Assembly: GCA_035048815.1 (NCBI GenBank)
Contig: JAUCBN010000011.1
Coordinates: 15,215,501 to 15,279,500, forward strand
Length of the DNA: 64,000 nucleotides
Source: Abelmoschus esculentus
Lineage: Eukaryota; Streptophyta; Magnoliopsida; Malvales; Malvaceae
Direction: 5' to 3'
Made by a program: the position numbers and the translations under genes. This document shows, in pieces, positions 47,424 through 59,390 of this stretch. The notes beneath the pieces are model-generated. The model searched no databases. It was not told where the DNA came from and saw nothing but the letters and a program-made list of their open reading frames with translations. Every line of letters starts with the position of its first letter. Position 1 is the first letter of the stretch.

Positions 47424-48792
47424 TGTTGCGTGTAAAAAGTGCACAAATAGTTCAAGTGTACACATCGCAAGTGATAAAGTGATAAGTATTATCGTGTATC
47501 GCCTCCATAGGGATTGATATACTTAATATGTCTTCTTTTGTCTTCTTGCTCTGTAAAAGAAATAAAGTAAAAACACAAATTAATTTAGTTGAAGTAAACT
47601 AAATGACTTGAAAAAAATAAATAAATACTAAGAGAATAATCAAAATGAGAAAGTGGCCAGGATCCAGTTGTGTTGTATAGTAGATTCAATTGACTTGTTT
47701 CTGTCTAATGCAATCACACATAACTACCTCAGCAACACTGTAGTTTTACTGCCTCAATAGCGATAAGTATCATCCGTCACGGAAATCCCTTGCTCTTGGG
47801 TGGACTTTACCAAGATTCGATAAAGTATCTTTTAATGACTCCGCTTATCCCTAAGTCGAAGTACTATTGTTGACCAGTCCTTGATGATACCTCCCGGTGT
47901 GAATCAATTATAATCACTAACCAATCTCACACTTCTTTTAGCCACTAAAACTCTAACCTATCCCTAGTCCAAGTTAGTATTTTCCGAATAGAAAAATACC
48001 GTACTTATTTCTTTCGTGAATCTAACTCTCCCGATATTAGATAAATAGATTAATCACAAACTTCTCTCCCGAGATTGAATGCAAGAACAAAGAATGCAAA
48101 GAATAAGTAAACCTTGATATTTTATTGAATTGAAACCAGAAACAAAGTTCAATCTCTTCTCACTAATACTCTACAAATTTCACCTAAGCCTAAAGAAAAT
48201 TAGAACATAATTAAAAGTAAAGAAAACTCTAAGATCTAAGATGAATTCAGCTCTCTTCTCTGATGTCGGTGATGTTCTTTCTCCTTGGACGGCTATGGTT
48301 TATATAGGCTTGGCCTAGGGCAAACCTTTCCTAAGTAGGAATACAACTTAGAGTAAAACACAAGTCAAGTACATCAATAAAAATATTTGTTTTATTTCAA
48401 AATTTATTCCCACTAGGATTCTTTTCTCGTGTGGCCTTTGACTTGGGCTTTCTACTCGCTTTCCAACTCCGATCCTTGTGTTGCTTGTTCAGAAACGTCC
48501 ACCTCATTTTTTTTCTTCAGCTCGCCTACAATATCGATACTTGTCCTTCAGGTGATACTGCAGTCTCAAGTACTGTCTCGACCTCAATTGTTGCCGCGGT
48601 AATAGATATTCCTACAAATGCATAAAAATATAGTAAAGCTTGCCTTTTCTATAAATATTATCTTTATAAGTCATAAAAATAGAATATCTAATTATCTCAC
48701 ATTAAGCACATGCATTAGTCAATGTAGGTGTAGATTTAGTGATTATTATCCATGAAAGGTGTAAAAAGTGATAGTGAATTGAGCACTTATCA
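47424..48792 (-). repeat. E12 3' LTR, Athila-type, 1369 bp
   Basis: In plus coordinates it begins TGTTGCGTG and ends CACTTATCA. It is collinear with E13 (53953-55330) and the reverse of E11 (44701-45938). A minus-strand TATA-like TATATAAACC is at 48297-48306. The polypurine tract lies just to the right (plus-strand cacccccaaactc, 48793-48805). Confidence 0.9.
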
Positions 48793-49695
48793 CACCCCCA
48801 AACTCGAACTAATGCTTGTCCTCAAGCAATGCAAACCATCAATTTGTCAAACCTTACTCTCTCTTGGTCTTATGTTTTCATCTATTTTCCCCACCATAAC
48901 TATGCCTATTCGTAAGCCTTAACCTTTAGGTTACCCAAGGATTTACCCGAACTCAAGCTATAAGATTTTGTGAGTGTGTGCATTTTTGTGGACAAGTTTG
49001 ATTAAAGGCTTTCTTAGATAAACTCTAAGTTCAAGACAAGTAGACTTGGATTTAGTGTTCTCTTCTTAAAAAAAACAACTTCTTGAGCCAATTTCGGGCA
49101 CCTCAAGGATTGTGTTTTCTCATCAATATTTCCTTTTTTTCTTTTGATAGTCTTTTTAGCATACTAGAGCCAATTTTGGGTACCTCTAGCATAAAGAATA
49201 GTGATTCCTAGAGCCGGTGATACGCACCTCTAGTCACATTTCCAAAAATCTAAGTCTTTATCACCTAAATTCATTAAAAGAATTCCTATAATCCAACAAG
49301 TCCCAAAAGTGTTTTTAGGATAACCTTATAGAAAGATTCCAAGCTTTCTTCCTTAAGTGTCCTAAAGTTAAGCCTTCTAAGCAGGACTTAATCATGGTAA
49401 GGAGAAAGATTTCTATAGCCTTAAAAGAATAAACTAAAGCAATACTGATGTAGATGAAGTGCAAAAGTATGGACAATATTTCAAGTAAGGTGGTGGACAT
49501 AAAAAACAAATTTGAAAAATAACTTAATTACTCCCTTTCATGGCAAGGCCGCGGCAGTGAATTATCTCGACAGTGAATCTATACCTCCAAACTCGAACCA
49601 AGCATTATCCTCAATGCTTACATCAATGGAACACCGTAGAAAAAAAAACCAAAAAAAACAAGTAAAGATATAAAAGCAACATAAATATGTAGAAA
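48793..49695 (-). other. E12 3' untranslated region with hairpin array
   Basis: Non-coding stretch between the second ORF and the 3' LTR. It contains the polypurine tract at its left border and the three hairpins at 49082-49233. Confidence 0.8.
49082..49233 (-). ncRNA. Three-hairpin array in E12 3' UTR
   Basis: Hairpins at 49082-49107 (arms CTTGAG/CTCAAG), 49164-49189 and 49208-49233 (both CTAGAG/CTCTAG), each exactly 26 nt with perfect outer arms. The 18-nt gap between the last two also matches that in E11. Confidence 0.68.
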
Positions 49696-51225
49696 TTAAA
49701 TAGACTCCGAAGAACTGATGTCGACAATCAGTTTTCGAGGCTTTGCTGCTAACTGTTTCATTTTTGGTGATGGTGATGACTGTGTTTTTGCTTGTCGGGA
49801 CAGATGAACTCTTTTAGGTGGTTTCCGTTGCATTGGAGCATCCACTTCTTCTTCTTCGACAATCTCTTCGGTAGGCATTATATCCATCCTACCATCATCT
49901 TCAACATTCATTGCCTCAACATAGTGAGTGCTTGGCCCGACAGCGGTTGAAGACTGATGTACGTAGGCATCTATTTCTGCCAAGAGACTAGCCATGGTGA
50001 TGGGGGATCCTGGTGAAGTAATGAAGACTGCTCTCCTCTTTGATGGTCGTCGGCTGGCAGATGCTGCGGCAGCAGTTTCTGCTGGCTGAGATGGGTCAGC
50101 AGCATAGAATGGTTGTTGTGGCCCAATAAGGAAGAATGGTCGTGGCCCTCCTGGGGCTAGAGTTGTCTCAGAGTAGGGTGCAGCTGCGACAAACAAATTG
50201 GTGGGGAATTCCGGAAATTGTATCTCTTGGCTTAGAAAATTATGGAGTATCATCTAGGCTAAGGTGTTGTTGAAGTCCCTTTGGTACCCTATGTATCTTT
50301 GTTGTCTTAGGTCCATGGTTGCCATCCTCTAAAGTATCTCCTGGTATGGATCAGCTACGGTAGTGCTCTAGGCAGCATCAGGTATGTTTGTCGTGTATTG
50401 GGCCCCGACAGTAGTGTCAGCAGTGAACTATTATGGAGTTGCTTGAACTGGTTCTGCTTGGGTTATTTGCATAACCTTGTGGCAGAATTCCCTTGTCCAC
50501 CCGCGCCTTTGGGCAGTGAATTCATCTGTGTCTGCCCTTGGTACACCTGCAGTATTGCAAATACTCGTAATTAAACAAGGAAAATATAAGGGTCCTTTGT
50601 CCTTCTTACCGTACTCGTAAATTTCTCTTAGGATTATTTCTCTCACGTTGATGCTTCTTTTGTTGATTATAGATTGGATGAGAACCAATCTTCTTTGGTC
50701 TATAGTGTTATTGTAGGAAGTTGGGATGAGGAATCTTTTGACGAATGTGTTCCATAGCTTTGCCTCGGGTCATAAATTCTGCCTTACCACCGATCCTCTA
50801 TGGGCACTGGTTTCCCACTGAGTATTGTCGTAGCAAAGGTCATCTTTGATCAGCTCATAATCTTCGTTGGTGATGTCCTCTATGAATGCAGAATGGTCAT
50901 CATGATCAGGGGTTAGACCGTAGAACAAATTTATTGTCTCGGTATCAAGGTGGACCGGTCTGCCTTGGCAGTGGACATACAGAAAGTCCTTGCTCAGCCC
51001 ATGAGCATAGAATTTTCGCACTATTTTTGCATTGGTATGGGCAAGTTGAAGGCAAAAGATTTCTCATTCTTGGTACTTGATTCTATCGAACAAGTAATAC
51101 TCGATTCCATAGTTTGCTTTATCAGAGTGCTGGAATCTTTGCTCCTCCCATAATTGTCTTGCAATGAAAGACCTGTTGAAGCGTTCCTCAATAGCGGCGA
51201 GGGCAAATCTGTTGTAGGTTTTCAT
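49696..51225 (-). pseudogene. E12 second ORF, plant-transposon-protein-like
   Basis: About 510 codons from ATG 51225 (MKTYNRFALAAIEERFNRSF) to the stop at 49696. Domain landmarks: ARQLWEEQRFQHSDKANYG, MRKFYAHGLSKDFLYVHCQG, HLDTETINLFYGLTPDHDDH, SINVREIILREIYEYG and GPLYFPCLI. The second half has SRRPSKRRAVFITSPGSP, an acidic EEEVDAPMQRKPP, basic RKLI and a terminal VDISSSESI. It is the best preserved of the three copies, with breaks near 51062, 50768, 50430 and 50254. I chose the ATG at 51225 because it aligns with the E11 and E13 starts; an upstream in-frame ATG at 51303 is possible. Confidence 0.83.
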
Positions 51226-51706
51226 GGAGAAGTAGTGGACAGTTTCTGGAGATTTTAGAGATAATCTTGGAGAGTTTTTGAAAAATAACTTGGATGTAAG
51301 CACAAAGTAATGTAAGAGAGAGATTCAAGCAAGTAATTCTAATGATTCAAGAATGTAAGAGTGAATAGTTCAAGAGGGAGAGGGTGCTTATAAAGGCCTT
51401 GGCTTTGTAGCCGTTTTGAACCACTAGCCGATTTGTAGTCATTATCCTTTACTATTGTTAGCTTTTACTACTATGGCGGGAATTTCGATAGACTAGCCGT
51501 TACACTGTTCTGAATGTTGGGGACTGTTGTGGCTCTGACACTGTTTTCTATCACAGCAGCAAATTTCCTACTAAGAACTACTTCTCCTTCATTCTTGCTT
51601 ATTGTCCTAAAAATAAACACCAAACAAAAATTAAAGAAACAAAAATAAAAAGATTAACTCTAAACTAAAACTAATCTTAAAAATAAAATAAAGATAAGGT
51701 AAGAGA
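51226..51706 (-). promoter_or_regulatory. E12 inter-ORF region with TATA box
   Basis: On the minus strand TTTATAAGCA at 51394-51385 is followed by CCCTCTCCCTCTTGAACTA and other CT-rich sequence up to the ATG, about 165 bases on. This resembles a plant RNA polymerase II promoter with a pyrimidine-rich leader. Confidence 0.62.
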
Positions 51707-53952
51707 TTATATCATGGGAGGAGTGCATGCAATTGCATCTCCTAAAGTGATACTCTCTAAAGTCCTCAAATTATATTGGCCAAAATCATGTTGCGACAGT
51801 TGGCAATTCTCTTTAAATTCATACTCATTCTTTCTTGATTTGTTTTTTATTGCACCATGTGGTTCTGACCATTTGGGCTTGAGTTTGCCTAGAAAGTGTA
51901 TTGTCCAATTGGATTTCTTCACCTTTGATGTTTCAACACTATCCAAGACTCTGTTGTAACTATTATCAACAGTATTACCGAGCGTACTGCCGAGGCAGAG
52001 ATTGCTGAGACAGGATGTTTTGCTGTCTGAATCTGTGGTATGGATAACCTTGCACTCCTTTGGATCATCATGTCTTTTCAATTTATGAAAAGTATTGAGT
52101 TTGACTTGCTGATCATTAACCCTCATTGTCAACTCTCTTTTTTTCACATCAATAAGAGTGCGTCCAGTGTCTAGAAAAGGTCTCCCCAGTATGATCAGTG
52201 CATTGTCATCTGCTTCACAATCAAGAACAAGGAAGTCAGCTGGAAAAATACATTTATCCACCCTTACAAGTATGTCCTTGATCTTTCCTTCAGGTTGCAC
52301 ATATGATCTATCCGCTAATTGGAGAATTATTGTTGTAGGTTTTGCCCTTCTTATTCCAAGCTTTTGGAAAAAAGATTTAGGCATCAAGTTTATGCTTGCT
52401 CCAAGGACGCATAAGGCTTTCCTTCATAATGGTTTCCTATCGCACAAGGTATGGTAAAGCATCCAGGATCCTTTAATTTAGGAGGCATGCGATTATGAAG
52501 CATTGTCATGCATCCTTCAGTTGCAGCCACTGTTTTAAACTCACTAAGCCTTTTTCTCTTAGACACAATGTCTTTTAGGAACTTGGCATAGTTTGGCATT
52601 TGTTTTATTGCCTAAGCAAATGACAAGTTAATATGGACTTGCTTCAAGATATCCAAAAACTTTTTAAATTGATAGTCTTGTTTATGCCTTTTTAACCTTT
52701 AAGGGAAAGGTGGGGTCGCATCTCTTCCAGTGTCTCATTAGTTTGGAATTTTATACCTGGAACCACTGGGTCATTTATTGTCTCGGTCGCTGGGCATGGT
52801 ATTGCCGATTTATCTGCCATGGCAATGCTTTTTGCAGGGATTTCTGTGGCATGATCTATTGGTTCAGCATCCAAGTCCTCTTTGTCTGGTTCTATTGGTA
52901 GAACTTTGTCTGCTGAGTTTCCTAACATCTCCTTAAGGTGTAGACCACTCCTAGTTATGATTGCCTTGAATTGTTCATGGCCCATTACCTTTGTAATTTT
53001 TGTATTGCTTGGTAATCCTCTTTGTGGTCTTATATTTATATTTTGAGTAAACTGCCCAACCTGAGTTTCCAGTTCTTTGATAGTTGCCTCTTGGTTCTGC
53101 AACCTCGTCTCAATTCTATTTATGAATGCATCAGTTATTTTAATAAAGTTGTTATTCTCTGCCATGTATGATTCTGTTTTCATCATAAAGGCCTTAAGAG
53201 AATTTTCCAGTGAACTGGCAGGCTGCTGCTGATGCATCTGCTGCTGTGATATTGGTTGTTGTACCTGCTGCTGCGATAGATGTTGCATTTGATGAAAACC
53301 TGGGGGTTGAGTGGTTGGATTCAAGGCATTGTTTGGATTACTCCATGAGAAGTTGGGATGCCTTTTCCATGATGGGTTTCATGTGTTCGACATCATATTG
53401 TTCCTATTGTAGTTTCCAACATAAAGGTCAGATTCTTGATTCTGCATACATTCAGAAGAATTATGGTTACTTTCACATAAATTACAGAAAGACTCTATTG
53501 CCTTAACCTCATGGGTATTGTGTTGCATTTGCATACTTTGAACCATTTTAGTAAGAGAGGACAATTGTGCTGCCACTGAATTGGATGTTTCTAACTTATT
53601 CACTGTGGCTTGGCGTCTTACTCCTCCTCGCCTAGATGTAGGGAATTGAAAATCATTCTTTGCGAGTTTGTTCAAGATTTCGATAGCTTCCTCCGGAGCT
53701 TTGTCAAGGAGTGTTCCATTGGCAGAGGCATCTAACATCATCCTTGTTGGGGCATTGGTGGTATTATAAAGCAAGGTCACTTGTATCCATAGTGGGAATC
53801 CATGCAAAGGACATTTGTGTAGTAACTCCCTATAGCGTTCCCATGCCTCATACATTGGTTCATTATCTGCCTGCCGAAAAGAAGTAATTTTATTACAGAT
53901 ACAATCATATAAATTTGTAGGATTAAAATGTGTAATGAAACCACGAGATAAT
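51707..53952 (-). pseudogene. E12 gag-protease ending in an integrase-like tail
   Basis: It starts mid-gag (SRGFITHFNPTNLYDCI) because E13 is inserted there. It keeps YEAWERYRELLHKCPLHGFP, the zinc knuckle CNLCESNHNSSEC (CX2CX3HX4C, Athila spacing), a Gln-rich stretch, QFKAIITRSGLHLKE, and protease with MPPKLKDPGCFTIPCAIGNH and ILGRPFLDTGRTLIDVKKRE. In the protease active site Val stands in place of the catalytic Asp (shifted frame near 52390). The C-terminus then reads HFLGKLKPKWSEPHGAI and ITLGDAIACTPPMI, resembling the end of Athila integrase, before the stop at 51707. Reverse transcriptase, RNase H and the integrase core are absent. Confidence 0.86.
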
Positions 53953-55330
53953 TGATGCGTGCGGTATAAGCGCAATTTGAGTGTAAGTGTACACGTCGTC
54001 AAGTAATAAAATGATAAGTATATCGTCTATCGTCTCCACAGGGATTGTTATACTTAATATGTTTCCTCTTGTTCCCTTGCTCCTGAAAAGAAAGTAAAAA
54101 CACAAATAAGTTGATTTGTTTAACTAATTAAATAATTAAATAACAAAACATAAAATAAAAGGTTGAAGACAATATAGAGAAAGTGGGTAGGATCCGGTTG
54201 CGTCAATTAGTGGATTCAATTGATCTTCTTCTTGTAAAATACAATCACACAACACTGCTTCGACAGTATTGCAGATACCGCCTCGGCAACATTGGTGTTC
54301 CTCTACCGCGGCAATCTCTTGCTCTTGGACAGAAGCATCAAAGTTCAGCAAAGTGTCCGTAAGTGACTCAGCTCATCTCTAAGTTAGAGTGATGTTGATG
54401 ACCAATCCTTGACGATACATCTTGATGCTAAAACTCTAAATCAACGATAACCACCAACCAATCCAACACTTCTTTTAGCTGCTAAAACTCTTAACCTATC
54501 TCCTAGGCTTCCAAAAGAGTCTAGGCCGAGTTAGTGTCTACAACACTGTACTTAGCCCTTTCGTGAATTTACACCTCTCGATGCTAGATAAATAGATTAC
54601 TTGCAAACTTCCCTCTCGAGCTTGAATGCAAGAACAAAGAATGGCAATAGGATAAGCAAACTTTGATATTATTATTACATAAGAACAAAGATACAAGAAT
54701 CAATCTTCTCTCACTAATATCGACAACCTTCATCTATCCCTAAGAAATTTAAAATATATTATCGTTAAGTACAATTCTTAGGGAGGAAGGGTTTCTCTAA
54801 AAATCGGCTCTCTTAAACAATGTGGTCGGCTAGGGTATTTATAGTCTTAACCTAGGGTAAACCTTTCCTAAATAGACTTAAACTTGGAGTAGGGAACAAG
54901 TCTTCTTCAAGGAATCTGATATTTCCAAGTTTGTCGCCTTCTAGAAGGGTTTTCCCGCTTTGTCTCTTACTTGGGCTTTTGGCGCGCTAGCCTGGTCCAA
55001 TTGATGCGTTGTATCTTCCAGAATGTTCTTTATATTTTTATCTTTTATTGCGCCTCCATTGTTAGTGCTGCCACACTGGATTCTACCGCGGTCTTGTCCT
55101 CTCCCTCGGCCGCAACACTGCTTCACTGCCGCTTCGGCTCTGGATATTCCTGCATATACAGAATATGTAATAATATCTGCATTCTCTATAAATATTAACT
55201 TTGTAAGTGATGATAACGAAATATCCAATATTTGCGCAAAGAGTTCATAATTCGGTTCAAGTGGGTGTATATTAAATGCTTAAAGTACCATGAGAAGGAT
55301 AGTAAATAACTGTCTTTTAGGCACTCATCA
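53953..55330 (-). repeat. E13 3' LTR, Athila-type, 1378 bp
   Basis: In plus coordinates it runs TGATGCGTG to CACTCATCA. It is inserted exactly into the E12 gag: the base to its left continues the SRGFITHF coding sequence. A polypurine tract lies to its right (plus-strand aataccctcaaactc). It closely matches the E2 LTR. Confidence 0.9.
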
Positions 55331-56216
55331 AATACCCTCAAACTCGAACTATTGCTTATTCTCAAGCAATGCAAAACATCAAATTGTCAAACCTTACTCC
55401 CCTTTGGTCTTACTTTTGTATCTATTTTCCCCATCATGGTCGTGTCTATCTATCCGTTTTAGCCACTAGTTTAACCAAGGACTTTTACTAAGAGAAAATC
55501 TATAAGGCTAGGTGAGTGTGTGCGATGGACAAGGTTGATTCAAGACTTTCTTAGATAAACTCTAAGTTCAAGACAAGTAGAATCTTGGACTAAAGCTATC
55601 TCCTTAAAACAACAAGTCTTGAGCCAATTTCGGGCACCTCAAGATATGCGTTTTCTATTTCCTTCTTTTTCTTATTTATTCTTTTCTTATTAACCACCTA
55701 TTTAGCATACTAAAGCCAATTTCGGGCACCTCTAGCACGAAGGAGAGAAAAACTAGAGCCAGTGATAGGCATATCTAGTTATTTTTCCAAAAGGTTCTAA
55801 GTCTTTATCACCTAAGTTTATTAAAAGAACTCCTAAATCAAACAAGTCCAAAAAGTGTTTATTTTCTTTCTAACCCTAAAGCAAGCTTCTAAGTTTTATT
55901 CCATGAGTATCCTATGGTTATCCCTTCAAAATAGAACTTGGCCATGGTAAGGAGAAAATTTTCTATAGCCTTAAAGGAGTAAACTAAAGCAAATCTGACG
56001 TAGGGTAGTGCAAGATTACAAACATAAATTCAAGAAAAGAGAATATTAAAAAAATTATAAAAAAATTTACTCCCTTTTATGGTAATGTCGCGATAGTGGG
56101 TAGCCTCGGTAATGCTTCTGCACCTATAATCTTCATCAAACTCAAACCGAGCATTGTCCTCAATGCTCAAAATATACAGCATGCAAAAGAAAACAAGGAT
56201 AGTAAAACAGCAACGA
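55331..56216 (-). other. E13 3' untranslated region with hairpin array
   Basis: Non-coding stretch between the second ORF and the 3' LTR, with the polypurine tract at 55331-55345 and hairpins at 55618-55778. Nothing else was recognised. Confidence 0.78.
55618..55778 (-). ncRNA. Three-hairpin array in E13 3' UTR
   Basis: 26-nt inverted repeats at 55618-55643 (CTTGAG/CTCAAG), 55710-55735 (CTAAAG/CTCTAG, one pair lost) and 55753-55778 (CTAGAG/ATCTAG). Order and lengths match E11 and E12. Confidence 0.65.
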
Positions 56217-57755
56217 TTAGAGAGATTCTGATTGTGATTCAGAAGAGCCGATGGAAATAGCTGCCCTCCTAGGTATTCCTGTTGATGCTTTTTGTCTGGA
56301 TCCTTGTCCTGGTGATTGATGTGTTTTTGCCTGCGGGGGCGGCTGTACTCTGGTGGGTGTTTGTTTCTGTAGTGGGGCCGTGACTTCATCTCCGTCTTCT
56401 TAGTTGTCTGTATGCATCACCTCTATTTCTCCTTCTGCCTCGGCAGTTGGTATTCTCTCTTGGGTATGTGATGAGCTCTCATGGATATACTCATCAATTT
56501 GTCGAGAAAGACTATCTCTAGAGAAACTGCCAATGGGGATGGGACTCGGTGGTGGATAATTGAAGACGACTCTCCTTTTTGATGGTCGCCTGCTGCTAGA
56601 TGATGTGGCGGTCGTGCTTACAGGTCTGGATGGGCCGGCAGTGTGAAACTATTGTTGTGGCCTAGCGGTAAAGAATGGTCTAGGTCCTTGAGAAGGTGTT
56701 GTCTCTGTGTATGGTGCAGTAGTGACGAAAATGTTAGGAGGGAAATCTGGAAACTGCATCCCATGGGTGGGAAAATTCTGGGTCAGCATGTTGGCAAGAG
56801 TGTTGTTGAATTCTCTTTGATATTCCATATATCGTTGCTGACGCAGGTCCATGTGTGACATACTATGCAAAATCTCTTGATATGGATCTGCTGTGGTAGA
56901 GGCTTGGGCATTGTCAGGTGCTTTTGTCGTATACTGCCCTTCGGTAGTAAAGTCGGCAGTGAATTATTGAGGTGTTTCCTGTACTGGGTCTGCTTGGGTG
57001 ATCTACATCACTCTGTGGTAGAATTCTTTTGTCCAGTCTTGCCTTTGTGTTGTGCATTCATCGGTTGCTTCTATAGGGTCACCTGCAGCAATGCATAGGG
57101 CAAAGATTAAACTAGAGAAATATAATGGACCTCATTCATTCTTACCGCAATCATAGATTTCTTGAAGAATGATCTCTCCAACATTGATGGTCCTTTTGTT
57201 GATGATTGAATGAATGAGCAGCAATCGTTATCTATCAACTGTGCTATTGTGGGAAGTGGGCATGAGGCGTCGCTTAACAAATGTTCACCAAAGCTTGGCT
57301 TCGGGTTTAAGGCTGAGCCTTGTTACACAACCCCTATGGGAACCGGTTTCCCATAGAGTGTTGTCGTAGCAAAGTTCGTCCTTGATAGCCTCGTATTCCT
57401 CGATATTGGCTGCAAATTCACCATGTTCATCGCGTATGGGTATAATGCCGTAGTAATCGTTGATTGCCTCAGCATCTAGCTTTACTGGCTTGCCCCGGCA
57501 GTAGACGAACAAAGTGTCTTTGTTCGGGCAATACGCATAAAATTCTCTTACAATTGTTGCATTTGCTATGGGAGGTTGGAGGCAAAATTTTTCCCAATCC
57601 TAGTCTTCAATTCTGTCGAACAAGAATTGGTCGATGTCGTAGTTTTCTTCAATAGTGTGCTGGAATCCTTATTCCTCCCATAACTGTCGTGCAACAAAAG
57701 ATCTTTAGAAACGTTCTGCTACGTTGTTGTTGGCAAATCGTTTGTATGCTGCCAT
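56217..57755 (-). pseudogene. E13 second ORF, plant-transposon-protein-like
   Basis: From ATG 57755 (MAAYKRFANNNVAERF) to a stop at 56217. Landmarks: TIVREFYAYCPNKDTLFVYC, GKPVKLDAEAINDYYGI, RLSLKPEAKLW, PTSHNSTVDR, MDLRQQRYMEYQREFNNTLA, PRPFFTARPQQ, SRRPSKRRVVFNYPPPS and a Ser/Glu-rich end with SSESQSESL. In-frame stops lie after VAERF and elsewhere, including where the family has Trp. It is more divergent from E11 and E12 than they are from each other. Confidence 0.82.
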
Positions 57756-57933
57756 GCATGATTTGAATGTTGATGAGATGTTCTTGAAAATAGGTTGTGA
57801 AGTGCAAGACTACGGGTAAGAATGCAGAGAGTATTTATGAGATTTGAAAGATAGTGAGAGCAAGATTGTTCAAGAAAGTAAAAATAGCAAAAATGCAAAG
57901 TAAATAATGCACAACAATGAGTCTGCTTATATA
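57756..57933 (-). promoter_or_regulatory. E13 second-ORF promoter, cut by E14
   Basis: The minus strand reads TATATAAGCA (57933-57924), then a CT-rich leader to the ATG 170 or so bases on. The copia E14 begins at 57934, the first base upstream of this TATA-like sequence. Confidence 0.62.
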
Positions 57934-59375
57934 TGTTACAGTATGCCCAAAGACCAATCATATGATGATTGTATGGATACTTTCATTTACCAATTTTATT
58001 GAATAAAGGCATTGCAATTGTTGTTTTCAGATATATGTGTCACATAAACTGAGAAACAATAAGGTCCATATAATAATATATGTATTATTATTAAAAGATC
58101 CTTAGTCAAGTATTATTATGGGTATGGACAATAATAATACGCTTAAGACTAACATGTGATAAATTGATGGCAATGAGTTGTCATTGACATAGAGATGTCA
58201 GAATTAATACATGAATATATTAGTAGAGAATAATATATTGGATTGACCCACTATGAGCATATATCTTGGATTATTATGTGACGGATACGATATTGCTCAT
58301 AGTGACAACTATATGTATAATCCTTAGACTTGAGATTATTACTATCTCAACATATGTTGTTTTATGTTTTGATGCAGTTAAATGTGTTTCGTAATTAGTT
58401 ACACTATAAAAACTGACATTGGACATATTACAATATATTTAGTGAGATGTGAATAATCAAGATAGGATTTGTCCTTCCTACATAATAGGAAAATATATCA
58501 AAGGTCACTTGATTGAGTGAGACTAAAAATGCATGGCCATGCTTGAATATGTTGATATGAGATATCACAAATTATTCATTAATAGTAGTCCACTCTAGAT
58601 ATCAAGAAACACTAATAATAGGCTATACAAGTGTGACTATTCCAAGACTTGTGCCTATTAAAGATATAAATGGACAAAAGGATATAATACATTAAAAGAG
58701 TTGGTCACGGATATGATACATCAAATCATGATCTCTTGTAACTTAGATGACAATGATATATTGCTAGATGTCACTCATTATTTTAATATTAGAATTGTTC
58801 TAATATTATTACTAACGTTACAATAAGCCTACAGGGTCACACCAAATGGTTGAAACCGAGAAAAAATATATAAGTATAAGTAGAATATATTTAATCCCGA
58901 ATTTTAAATAAAGAATATAATTAAAGTAATTATAGCTCTTTTAAATTCGAATTAAATATAGATTCTGATATTTAAGGAATTAATTAAAGTAATTATTTCC
59001 TATAAACCAAATCAGAATCAAACTCTTATACCTAGGGTTACACCTATATAAAGGATCAATTGGTCTAGCAGCCAATATAGAGAATTTCGAATTCTAAACC
59101 CTAGAATCACGAGAAACAGTTTTTTTCGAGATTTGCTCTCTTAACCGGGTGAACTGAGTAGAGGTCGAGACGATATTCGTGGAGGCTAAAGATTCGAATT
59201 GTCGAACAATCGTGATTATCACAAATCTAGTTGTTGTTTTTGCTGCTTATCAAGGAACCCAATGTAAGTCATTGTATCTCTTCCTCTCGATTTCGGATTA
59301 AACGTACATGGATCACTGGAAAGACCATCATAATTTTGTTCCGCTGCGCCATGGGGTGTGCCGGCAGTCCCAACA
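57934..59375 (+). repeat. E14 5' LTR, copia, 1442 bp
   Basis: It starts TGTTACAGTATGCCCAAAGA and ends GTCCCAACA just before the PBS. A TATA box TATATAAAG is at 59045-59053. The left flank ATATA (57929-57933) would be the target duplication; the right copy is outside the window. Confidence 0.88.
59045..59053 (+). promoter_or_regulatory. E14 LTR TATA box
   Basis: TATATAAAG about 330 bases before the LTR end; transcription of E14 would begin roughly 25-35 bases downstream. Confidence 0.65.
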
Positions 59376-59376
59376 A

Positions 59377-59390
59377 TGGTATCAGAGCCA
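59377..59390 (+). promoter_or_regulatory. E14 primer-binding site, initiator-Met tRNA
   Basis: TGGTATCAGAGCCA, a perfect 14-base match to the plant initiator-Met tRNA complement, one base after the LTR. Confidence 0.93.

Noticed and set aside
53953..55330. E13 LTR read as the 5' LTR of E12
   Set aside because: It abuts mid-gag coding sequence with no PBS or leader, and its outer side carries a polypurine tract and second ORF, so it is E13's own 3' LTR.
56649..56870. Second ORF of E11-E13 as a retroviral-type envelope
   Set aside because: No signal peptide, membrane segment, cleavage site or fusion-peptide-like stretch is visible; only its genome position is env-like.
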